From: Dethiosulfatarculus sandiegensis
GTDB lineage: Bacteria > Desulfobacterota > Desulfarculia > Desulfarculales > Desulfarculaceae
Reading direction: 5' to 3'
Assembly (NCBI RefSeq): GCF_000931935.2
Contig: NZ_AZAC01000001.1
Location: forward strand, 62,001 to 126,000
Length of the DNA: 64,000 bases
In this document: piece after piece, positions 23,887-31,867 of the stretch
Position numbering within the stretch: position 1 is the first letter of the stretch
Layout of the letters: every line of letters starts with the position of its first letter
The notes under the pieces: model-generated
What the model was told of the DNA's origin: nothing
Database searches by the model: none
What the model saw: only the letters and a program-made list of their open reading frames with translations
Position numbers and translations under genes: made by a program

Positions 23887-25530
23887 TCAGGTGGCTTCGT
23901 GTATCCAGGCCCTCAGCACCGCAGTCGCCTTTTCCGGGTCCTGCTGGGCCAGGGTGAGGATCATATCCCTGGTAGTGAGTTTGCGCGGACCTTCCATGGC
24001 CTCCAGCATCTCCGGCGCCATTTCCTCGGCCTCGCCCGGCGGCAGCGCCTCGCCCGGCCCGACCCGCTGGGCCATTCCCGGGGCTGCTTCGGTCGGTGCA
24101 GGCTTGGCAAAGAGGTGCTTCATCACCGGTCTCACCACAAAGAGGAAGAACAAGAGGACCAGAAGGACGTTCATAGCCGGACGGGCGTAATCAAACAGGT
24201 AGTCCTGCCAATCCTTGGCCGCGGCAGTGCCCACTCCGTCGGGCAGGGCAAAGGGAACGTTCACCAGGCTCAGTTCATCTCCCCTTTGTTCATTATACCC
24301 CACGGCCCGGCGTACAATACCTTCCAGCTGCTGCATGTCACCGGCTGAGCGGGGGGTGAAGGTGCGGGTTACTTCACCGTTTGCACCGGTTGTTTCGCTG
24401 TAGGGGCCGTCGACCATGACCGCTAGGCTGAGCCGTTTTATCTCACCCATGGATTTCCTGACCACCCGCCTCGAGTTGCTGATCTCAAAGTTGGTGGTCT
24501 CGTTTTCCCGCTCGCTGGTCAGGTTGCCTTCCCCTTCTTCTCCAGGGGTGGCGTTTCTGGTGGCAAGGTTGAAACGCTGATCAGGCGCTCCCTGGGGCAG
24601 GGGGCCCGCGTCTTTGTTCTTTTCCGAACTCCTGGTCTCGGAGCGCACCGCCACCTGTTCCGGGTCGAATTTTTGTTCGGTGCTGGAAACCTGGGTGTAG
24701 TCCATGTCCGCGGTAACCCTGACCACTGCCCGGCCGGGTCCCAGGACCTCTTCCAACATGGACTGGACCTTGCCCTTTAAGGTGTTTTCCACTGTCCTTT
24801 GATGTTCAAGCTGGCTGGCGGTAAGGGCGGCTGGGAAGTTTTCCGTATCCGCTTCTTTTCTGTAAAGCAGGTTGCCCTTGTTGTCGACCACGGTTACGTC
24901 TTCCGGCACCAAGTCGGGGACCGCGCTGGAGACCAGGTAGACAATACCTTCTATCTGTTGCTTTTTGAGCCTGTTGCCGCCGCTCAGCCTGAGCACCACA
25001 CTGGCTGAGGGCTTTTTCTGGTCTTCTATAAACAGGCTTTCCCTGGGGAGAACCAGGTGAACCCTGGCTTCGTCAACTTCAGCGAAGCTGGCGATGGTGC
25101 GGGCCAGCTCGCCCTCAAGCGCCCTTTGGTAATTAACCTTTTGCATGAACTCTGTTGTGCCGATTTTGACCTCGTTAAAGATCTCAAAGCCCACGCCCCC
25201 GCTTTGGGGAAGACCTGCGCTGGCCATGGCCAGGCGGGTTTCATAAAGGTTTTCGTCGGGAATCTTGACTATGGTGCCGCTGCCTTCCAACTGATAGGGA
25301 ACCTTAAGTTCCTTTAGTTTTTCCACCACGCCGGAGGCGTCCTTGGCGGAAAGGCCGGAATAAAGGACTTGATAGGTGGGCTTGTTGACCCAAAGCAAAA
25401 GGGCGATAAAGCCCCCGACCACCAAAGCGGCCGCGCCCATAAGGGCCAATTTTCTGCCCATGGACATTTCGTTGAAGGCCTGGCCTACGCCACCACCCAG
25501 CTTAGCTTGTTTTTCTTCTGCCTCAGCCAT
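23887..25530 (-). CDS. fliF: flagellar MS-ring protein FliF
   Basis: A 547-residue inner membrane ring protein. Transmembrane helices lie near residues 30-50 and 425-445. Between them are the ring-building domains, with typical FliF blocks NKPTYQVLYSGLSAKDASGV, MASAGLPQSGGVGFEIF, NYQRALEGELARTI and VRVTADMDYTQ. The C-terminal cytoplasmic tail binds FliG. It follows fliE by 21 bp in the standard order fliE-fliF-fliG. Confidence 0.96.
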   Translation of the reverse strand: MAEAEEKQAKLGGGVGQAFNEMSMGRKLALMGAAALVVGGFIALLLWVNKPTYQVLYSGLSAKDASGVVEKLKELKVPYQLEGSGTIVKIPDENLYETRLAMASAGLPQSGGVGFEIFNEVKIGTTEFMQKVNYQRALEGELARTIASFAEVDEARVHLVLPRESLFIEDQKKPSASVVLRLSGGNRLKKQQIEGIVYLVSSAVPDLVPEDVTVVDNKGNLLYRKEADTENFPAALTASQLEHQRTVENTLKGKVQSMLEEVLGPGRAVVRVTADMDYTQVSSTEQKFDPEQVAVRSETRSSEKNKDAGPLPQGAPDQRFNLATRNATPGEEGEGNLTSERENETTNFEISNSRRVVRKSMGEIKRLSLAVMVDGPYSETTGANGEVTRTFTPRSAGDMQQLEGIVRRAVGYNEQRGDELSLVNVPFALPDGVGTAAAKDWQDYLFDYARPAMNVLLVLLFFLFVVRPVMKHLFAKPAPTEAAPGMAQRVGPGEALPPGEAEEMAPEMLEAMEGPRKLTTRDMILTLAQQDPEKATAVLRAWIHEAT

Positions 25531-25551
25531 GACTTACGGTTCCCCGACACC

Positions 25552-25863
25552 CTAGAAATGCATGCGCATAACTTCTTGATAAGCGTTTAAAACTTTGGTC
25601 CTGACCGCCATCATCATTTTGAAGGCAATCTCCGATTGCTCCATCTTGATCATGGTCTCATGCAATGTGCGGCGATTGCCCACGGCCAGATCCTGTACGG
25701 CCCGGTTGGCATCCGCTTCCTTTTTCTCAACTGTTTTAACAGCATCGACCAATGTGTCCACAAAACCCTTGCCTTTATTTTCCTGGGACGCGGCCTGGAT
25801 GGGCGAAGGGTTCAGACTGTGCAGGGTTTTGGGGTCAATTCCCGATATGGTGGAGTTGGCCAT
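25552..25863 (-). CDS. fliE: flagellar hook-basal body protein FliE
   Basis: A 103-residue adaptor between the MS ring and rod. The conserved C-terminus (TLHETMIKMEQSEIAFKMMMAVRTKVLNAYQEVMRM region, ending with the helix that contacts the ring) is clear; the N-terminal half is variable as usual. It lies between flgC and fliF with gaps of about 15-20 bp. Confidence 0.92.
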   Translation of the reverse strand: MANSTISGIDPKTLHSLNPSPIQAASQENKGKGFVDTLVDAVKTVEKKEADANRAVQDLAVGNRRTLHETMIKMEQSEIAFKMMMAVRTKVLNAYQEVMRMHF

Positions 25864-25878
25864 GGTTTATCCTCCTGC

Positions 25879-26328
25879 TCAGCGGCCTATTTCAAGAGCC
25901 TTCAAGGCCATGCTCTTGGTGGAGTTGACAGCCGTTACGTTTGCTTCATAAGAGCGGCTGGCATTAATCAGGTTCACCATTTCCGTGACCACATCCACAT
26001 TGGGGTAGCTCACATAGCCTTCGGCATCGGCGTCGGGATGGGCAGGATCATAGACCTTTTTAAAGGGGCTTTGATCCTTGGCCACGCCGTCCACTAAAAC
26101 ACCCCGCCTGGGATCCCCTCCCGGGGGATAGGGGGGCACGTCCATGGAACGCCTCAAATGGTTGACAAAGGGTTCGGCCTTGAAAAGGGTAAGGCGTCTG
26201 CGATAGGGCCCACCTTCCTGAGTGCGGGTGGTCTCGGCGTTGGCCAGGTTTTGGCTTATGATGTTCAAGCGGGTGCGCTGGGCGCTTAAGCCGCTTGCGG
26301 TGATCTCCATGGATGATAAAAGGTCCAT
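25879..26328 (-). CDS. flgC: flagellar proximal rod protein FlgC
   Basis: A 149-residue axial protein. The N-terminus has the rod motif SSMEITASGLSAQRTRLNIISQNLANAETT, and the C-terminus has MVNLINASRSYEANVTAVNSTK, both typical of FlgC. It begins 2 bp after flgB stops. It forms the proximal rod with FlgB and is exported by the FliI system encoded downstream. Confidence 0.94.
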   Translation of the reverse strand: MDLLSSMEITASGLSAQRTRLNIISQNLANAETTRTQEGGPYRRRLTLFKAEPFVNHLRRSMDVPPYPPGGDPRRGVLVDGVAKDQSPFKKVYDPAHPDADAEGYVSYPNVDVVTEMVNLINASRSYEANVTAVNSTKSMALKALEIGR

Positions 26329-26330
26329 GA

Positions 26331-26732
26331 TCAGGCTCCTACCTTCCCGGCGATAGCGGTCTTCAATTTGTTGTATTTTTTGCCTAAAAGTTTGACCATG
26401 GCGTTGAACATGATGTTGTTCTCCGCCAGGCGGCTCATTTCAATGTCCAGGTGCACCGGGCCGGTGTCTTTGTAAACCGGCTTGGCATTGCTAAAGGGTT
26501 TTTCCTTTTCATAGGGCATGTGCTTGGGGTTCGTACGGGCCAGGCTCGGCGGAAGCACGCCCCCGTTTAAGGCTGTTCTGAGCTGTTTTTCAAACTCGAG
26601 CCCAGTGCCCCTGAAGTTAGGAGTGTCCACGTTGGCCAGATTCCTGGTGGTGAGCCTGTGTTTCAAGGCCCTGCGGTCCAGGTTTGCTTCCAACAGGTTG
26701 GTGGTTACGTCAAATAATCTGTCAAGGCCCAT
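26331..26732 (-). CDS. flgB: flagellar proximal rod protein FlgB
   Basis: A 133-residue axial protein and first gene of the cluster. It has the rod signature TTRNLANVDTPNFRGTGLEFE and a C-terminal helix beginning SRLAENNIMFNAMVKLL. A consensus sigma-54 promoter ends about 50 bases before its ATG, so the whole flgB-motE unit is probably sigma-54 dependent. Confidence 0.93.
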   Translation of the reverse strand: MGLDRLFDVTTNLLEANLDRRALKHRLTTRNLANVDTPNFRGTGLEFEKQLRTALNGGVLPPSLARTNPKHMPYEKEKPFSNAKPVYKDTGPVHLDIEMSRLAENNIMFNAMVKLLGKKYNKLKTAIAGKVGA

Positions 26733-26780
26733 TCTTTTACTCCGTCAATTGGTCGAGCTAATGCTTGCCTTCTGGCTAAT

Positions 26781-26795
26781 GCAAGCTGCGTGCCA
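26781..26795 (-). promoter_or_regulatory. sigma-54 (-24/-12) promoter of the flagellar operon
   Basis: On the minus strand the sequence is TGGCACGCAGCTTGC, with GG at -24 and GC at -12 and exact consensus spacing (TGGCAC-N5-TTGC). It is about 50 bp upstream of flgB. Two sigma-54 activator genes lie immediately upstream on the same strand. Confidence 0.85.
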
Positions 26796-26955
26796 TTATT
26801 TTTGAAGCCTTGATTGGGATGTCGAAAATTTAAGTTAATAAAATCAATGACTTACAAAAGGTGAACCAAAATGGCAGAAAATGACGGCAGAGCTGTCAAG
26901 GGTTTGACAGGTATCGTAGGCAACAAGTTCCCGGGTGAGCCAGGGAATTGACAGG

Positions 26956-28326
26956 CTAAAGCCCCTTTTGGGCCTTGTACTCGTTCAACTTATTGCGTAG
27001 GGTGCGCACGCTTATCCCCAAAATTTTGGCGGCATGGGTTCGGTTGCCCTCTGTGTGGTTCAAGGCCCGGTCTATCAGCACCTTTTCCGCTTCCCGCAAA
27101 CTGGGGGGGAGATCCATCTGATCCTGCTGGGCCGGTGTGGTGGAAGAGGTTGGCATTGGTTTGGGCTCAACCCCTTCGAACATAAGGGCCTCGGGCAAGA
27201 TAGTGTCACCGGGGCTTAACAGCACCGCCCTTTCCATGGTGTTCTGCAGTTCACGCACGTTTCCGGGCCAGTCGTGGCTTCTCAAAAGGGCCTTGGCCTC
27301 GTCCCCCAGGGTAAGGCCGGGCTTTTGGTTCTGGGCCGCGTAATAGTTAAGAAAATGTTCGGCCAACAACATCACATCACCTGAGCGCTCCCTTAAAGGG
27401 GGAATTTGCAGCGGAATGACGTTCAGGCGGTAGTAAAGGTCCTCCCTGAATTCTCCATTGGCGATGTGTTCCTTGAGATCCCGGTTGGTGGTGGCCACCA
27501 CCCTCACATCCACGGGCACGGGTTTTTTACCGCCTACCCTGTCGACTTCGCTCTCCTGCAAGACCCTTAAAAGCTTGGCCTGTAAAGAGACCGCCATCTC
27601 GCTGATCTCGTCCAGAAGTATGGTGCCGCCTTCGGCCAGTTCAAACTTGCCTGGCTTACGGGCCACCGCTCCGGTAAAGGCCCCTTTTTCATGGCCAAAC
27701 AGCTCGCTCTCCAACAGGCCTTCGGGCAGGCTGGCACAGTTGACCGCCACAAAGGAGGCATTTTTCCGGGAAGAGTTCTCATGAAGATAACGGGCAAACA
27801 ATTCCTTGCCGGTTCCGCTTTCACCGGAGATCATAACGGTTGCCTTGCTGTCAGCCACTGCCCTGGCCATATCCAGGAGCTTTTTCAAGCGGGAATCGTC
27901 TGTGACGATATTCCTCTGTTTGGAACTTTTAAGCTTGGCGCCTTGTTGCCTGGGAGAGAGCATGCGGCTGGCCATCTCTTCCATCATCTCAACGGTGACG
28001 GGCTTCAGCAGGAAGTCGGCAGCTCCCTCTTTCATGGCTTCGACCGCGTGTTTCACCGAGCCGTGGCCGGTGAGAATGACCACCGGGATAGACGGGTCAC
28101 GCCTTTTGACTTCGCGCAATACCTCCATGCCGCTTGTCTGCGGAAGGTTAAGGGCCGTGATGACCAGGTCAAAGGGGTTGCTTTCGGCTAAAGAGGCCAG
28201 TGCCTCTTTGCCGCTTATGCTGGCCTTTACCTGATAGCCCGCCCTGTTAAGGCAGCCTCCCAGGCTTTTGGCCAGTTCTTGATCACCATCGGCTATGAGT
28301 ATGCGCTTCAGCTCGGCTTCTCCCAT
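26956..28326 (-). CDS. sigma-54 activator, FlrC/FlbD-like, with phosphoacceptor-less receiver
   Basis: A 456-residue NtrC-family protein: receiver (8-125), AAA+ domain (about 150-385, with GESGTGKE Walker A, GAFTGA loop and GTILLDEIS Walker B) and a Fis-type helix-turn-helix (420-456). The receiver keeps the acidic pocket (ADGD), the Thr (VVILTGHGS) and the Lys (LLKPV), but the phosphoacceptor Asp position is Ala58 (VITALNLP). It therefore should not be switched by phosphorylation there. Its place just before the sigma-54 promoter of flgB makes it the likely activator of mid-class flagellar genes. Confidence 0.88.
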   Translation of the reverse strand: MGEAELKRILIADGDQELAKSLGGCLNRAGYQVKASISGKEALASLAESNPFDLVITALNLPQTSGMEVLREVKRRDPSIPVVILTGHGSVKHAVEAMKEGAADFLLKPVTVEMMEEMASRMLSPRQQGAKLKSSKQRNIVTDDSRLKKLLDMARAVADSKATVMISGESGTGKELFARYLHENSSRKNASFVAVNCASLPEGLLESELFGHEKGAFTGAVARKPGKFELAEGGTILLDEISEMAVSLQAKLLRVLQESEVDRVGGKKPVPVDVRVVATTNRDLKEHIANGEFREDLYYRLNVIPLQIPPLRERSGDVMLLAEHFLNYYAAQNQKPGLTLGDEAKALLRSHDWPGNVRELQNTMERAVLLSPGDTILPEALMFEGVEPKPMPTSSTTPAQQDQMDLPPSLREAEKVLIDRALNHTEGNRTHAAKILGISVRTLRNKLNEYKAQKGL

Positions 28327-28397
28327 TTAGTCCATCCGATGCCCCGGGGCAACGCCGCTTGCTCACGGGAAGTGTGTTTAGCCTTTAAACTATACCC

Positions 28398-31300
28398 TTA
28401 TCGACCCACCTGGGCCAGACTGGGGGCCAATTCCATATCCTTCAGGTGCCTGGCCGCCATATCCGACCACGGTTTGACCTTGAACTTGACCAGCCTCTGA
28501 AAGGCCGGGGCCAGCTTTTCCGGCTTGCCCGCCTGTTTATAGGCCATGGCTGTTTCATATATGGCCTGGGCCCGCTCTCTTATGGTCGGGGCCAGATCCT
28601 GGGCCTTTTTAAACTCGTCTATGGCCCGGGTCAGCATCCCGGCCCGCCTGGCCAGTGAACCTGACTGCATGACCGTAATATATCTTTGCAGCCCACTGTT
28701 TATATCCGTGCGTGTTTTAAGCAGGGCGGAGGCCTTTTCCAGGGCGGCCAGTCCTTTTTTGTATTGTTTCATTTCAGCCAGGCAGTCTGCCCAGGTCTGA
28801 TAATCCAGGGGAGCGTTTTTGTGGTTCGGAGCCTTGGCCAGGAGCCCGGCAAACACCCGGTCGGCCTGTTTGCATTTTTTCTGCTTGGCCAAAGCCCTGG
28901 CTAAAAGGGAGCGGGCCAGGATCAGGTCGTCGCCTTTCAGTCTGGCAAGATCGTCTTTGGTCAGAAGGCCCTCCACAGCCTTGAATTCCCTTTCCTTCAT
29001 TCTGTTTCGAGCCAGGGCCAGGTTGATGGCGGGTTCGTCAACCCCCCTCACCATCAGGATTTCATAGAGCTTGGCGGCTCTTTTGCTCAAACCCGCCTGG
29101 TCATAGGCCCAGGCCAGGAGCCTCAGCACCTGGTTGGAGTTGGGCCTGGTTAAAAGATCCTGATTTTTCAGATAGTATTCCATGAGCCTTAAAGGCATGT
29201 TCTGGTCTTTGAATTCTGCCAAAAGTGCCATGGCCGCCAGGTTTCTGGTGTAATCCACATCAGGCCTGAAGATGGTGCGGGGGTGCCTTTGCACTAGCTT
29301 GCTCAGTACATTCAACGACTTGTTATATTGTTGCTTTTTATAATAATAGACCCCTAATTTCAATTGAGCCAACTGCGCCACCTGGCGATCGGGGTATTTT
29401 TCGGCGATCTCTTTGTAAGTCTCAAAGGCGTCAGTGGTGGCCTCGATCTGGAAAAGGTCGACCGGGTGCTTTTCGTCTGATTTGGGGGACTCGGCCAGGC
29501 GGATGCGGGCCACCAGGGCGCCGTCGGTCTCGGGCCATTTTTCCACCACCCTGCGGTAAATATCCTTTGCGGTTTTATAATCTTTTTCAAATTGATAGGT
29601 GTCGCCCACCCTGGTGAGCATGATATCCGCATAGGGTATGTCGGGCATGATGTTCAATGCCCAGAGGAAGTACCTGCGGGCGGATTCGTAGCGTTTGAGC
29701 TGGTAATCCGCCTCTCCGATGTAGTAAAGAAGTTCCGGCTCTTTGATCCTGAGTTCCGGATTTCTTCTGTCCATGTCCTTTAAAAGCAGGCTGGCCCTTT
29801 CATAGCGGGCAATGCCGAAAAGCGCCCTGGCCTGGCCCCAATCCGCATCCCTGCGAAAGCGGCTGTCCGGATATTTGGAAGAGACTTCCCGGTATTCGTC
29901 TATGGCTCTTCTGTATTTGGCCTGAGCCAGAAAGGCCGCGCCTTTTTTGACCTTGGCCAGGGGCACATACTCGCTTTTGGGGTGGTCTTCAGTCACCAGA
30001 TCGAAATAGCCCACCGCCTTGTAAGGCTCCTGGGCCAAAATGGCGGCCTCGCCCATCATGGCAAAAGCCCAGGGAACCTGTTCTGATTTCGGGTACAGGT
30101 CCACGGCCTTTTGGTAGTTCAGCATGACCTCGTCATAGGAGGGTGCAATGTTTCTTTCATTTTTATACAAAAATGCGTCCGCAAGGCGGAAATGCGCCTC
30201 CTCGGCCAGGGGATGATCCGGATAAGTTTTCAAAAAAAGCTGAAAACCGTTTATCGCTTCATCAAAGCGCCTGCTGTCCAGGGCTTCCTTGGCCCGGTCG
30301 AAAAGGGTTCTGGCTTCTATGTCCTGACGGGCCTTGGGGCCCAGAAGGGCTCCCTGGGGAAACCTGTTTTCCTCGGGTTGGGGAGCCTTGGCCTGCGGGG
30401 CCTGGGGTGGCTCTTGTTCGATTGCGGGTTCTTGTTTTTCGGTTTTTTCCGTAGCTTCCTTTTCAAGGGGGCCCCTGGGCCGGGCCAAGGGTTGGGGAGG
30501 GGGGACAGGGGGAATTTTGCCCCTGGTCATGGCTTTGTTCCCCTCAACCGGCTCGGCATAAGAGACCAACGGAATATCCCGGCTGGTGTTTTCCGGAGCG
30601 GCAACCTTTGTGTTCGTTTGTGAGGCGGACAGGGGGGCTTGCCCTGCCTGGTCTGCCCCGGGGGCCTGAGGTTCGGGCAGTTGCTGAGGAAACTGGTCCG
30701 ACTCCGGTTCCGGCAGCTCCTTGGTGGTCTTTATTTCTTTTTGTTGATCCGCTGCCGCGGATTTGGCCTGGGGTTGCTTTTTAGGCTCCTGTTCCTGTTT
30801 TGTGACCAGATCCAGGATTATTTGGTTGCCTTGTCGTTGCTTGAAAATTCTGTGTTTAAAAAGGGGTCCGTGCAGCTTAAGAGCCAATTTTAGCGGTTTT
30901 GGGTTGATTATACTTATGGATTTGATTCTTTTATCACCGGAAGGGACCGGAGCCTCGGGCAAGAGTTCGGCCCTTTTGAAGCTCAGATAAACGATTCCAC
31001 CCTTTAGATCAAAGCCTGCCTGCAAAGGCGCATCCCCATCCACCACCAGCCTGGTGTATTCCTTATTTGTACCGAGCCTCACACCGGCAACAGCCGCAAC
31101 AACGGGCTGGGGCTGGGGCGTTTTTGCCCGGGGGGCAGGGGCTTGGACCGCCTTTTTTTCAATTTTGGCGGGGGCTGGTTCGGGTTCCGGTTTCACCGGC
31201 GGTTTGGGAGCCGGTTTGGGGGTGGATTTTTTTTGGGGTTCCGGCTTTGTTTTTTTGGGGGGCACCGCCACCGAAAGGCTGGGAGAGCCTCCCAGTTCCA

Positions 31301-31670
31301 GGGTAAGCTGTCTGGTTCCGGCATCGTAAAACGGCAGGACCGTTACTCCCGGGGCCCTTGTGGTTATGACCAGGGCCAGGCCCGTGTCTGTAATCTTGGC
31401 CTGAATATCTTTGATTACCGGATCGTTTTGCAGGTTCGGTTTGGGTGTGTCCATACTGCTGTTGGGCAGGGAGAGCACCACGGTCTGGGGGTCTGTTAAA
31501 TCAACCTTGAATTCCAGCGGGCCGTCGGCCTGAAGCACCAGGCGGCTCATTTCTTCGCTGCTGACAAGGCGCATACCGGTGATCACATAGGCCTGGGACT
31601 CTGTTGCCGGCAGCAGTCCCCAAAATAAGGCGGTAAGAACAACCAGCAGATATTTAAAGACCTTATGAAT
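28398..31670 (-). CDS. large exported AMIN-domain/TPR protein
   Basis: An exported protein of about 1090 residues. From the N-terminus: a signal peptide (HKVFKYLLVVLTALFWGLLP, cleavage near SQA-Y), an AMIN-like domain, a Pro/Lys-rich linker, a second AMIN-like domain, a long Pro/Gln/Glu-rich linker, then about 600 residues of TPR-like helical repeats. AMIN domains bind peptidoglycan or target cell-envelope machines, and TPRs assemble complexes; a periplasmic role in flagellum or envelope building is inferred from the flanking activators. Start: AAGGAG lies 8 bases before an in-frame ATT (31670) that opens exactly at the signal peptide. The only longer alternative is a TTG at 31784 without a ribosome-binding site. 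Confidence 0.78.
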   Translation of the reverse strand: MHKVFKYLLVVLTALFWGLLPATESQAYVITGMRLVSSEEMSRLVLQADGPLEFKVDLTDPQTVVLSLPNSSMDTPKPNLQNDPVIKDIQAKITDTGLALVITTRAPGVTVLPFYDAGTRQLTLELGGSPSLSVAVPPKKTKPEPQKKSTPKPAPKPPVKPEPEPAPAKIEKKAVQAPAPRAKTPQPQPVVAAVAGVRLGTNKEYTRLVVDGDAPLQAGFDLKGGIVYLSFKRAELLPEAPVPSGDKRIKSISIINPKPLKLALKLHGPLFKHRIFKQRQGNQIILDLVTKQEQEPKKQPQAKSAAADQQKEIKTTKELPEPESDQFPQQLPEPQAPGADQAGQAPLSASQTNTKVAAPENTSRDIPLVSYAEPVEGNKAMTRGKIPPVPPPQPLARPRGPLEKEATEKTEKQEPAIEQEPPQAPQAKAPQPEENRFPQGALLGPKARQDIEARTLFDRAKEALDSRRFDEAINGFQLFLKTYPDHPLAEEAHFRLADAFLYKNERNIAPSYDEVMLNYQKAVDLYPKSEQVPWAFAMMGEAAILAQEPYKAVGYFDLVTEDHPKSEYVPLAKVKKGAAFLAQAKYRRAIDEYREVSSKYPDSRFRRDADWGQARALFGIARYERASLLLKDMDRRNPELRIKEPELLYYIGEADYQLKRYESARRYFLWALNIMPDIPYADIMLTRVGDTYQFEKDYKTAKDIYRRVVEKWPETDGALVARIRLAESPKSDEKHPVDLFQIEATTDAFETYKEIAEKYPDRQVAQLAQLKLGVYYYKKQQYNKSLNVLSKLVQRHPRTIFRPDVDYTRNLAAMALLAEFKDQNMPLRLMEYYLKNQDLLTRPNSNQVLRLLAWAYDQAGLSKRAAKLYEILMVRGVDEPAINLALARNRMKEREFKAVEGLLTKDDLARLKGDDLILARSLLARALAKQKKCKQADRVFAGLLAKAPNHKNAPLDYQTWADCLAEMKQYKKGLAALEKASALLKTRTDINSGLQRYITVMQSGSLARRAGMLTRAIDEFKKAQDLAPTIRERAQAIYETAMAYKQAGKPEKLAPAFQRLVKFKVKPWSDMAARHLKDMELAPSLAQVGR

Positions 31671-31867
31671 GTCAAATTCTCCTTGCAGCCGTTTAGCCGT
31701 ATCTTCCCACCAGGTGTTTGATAGCAAAATTGATGCCAGCAGGTTCTTGCCTGCAAATAATAGACATTTCGGCAGGATAATCAAGGAAAACCAATGTTTC
31801 GCTTGTATGGAGAAATGAACTGCGTCAGAAAACCGACGCCCGGTGACCCCCCCGGATGGTTGGTTTT

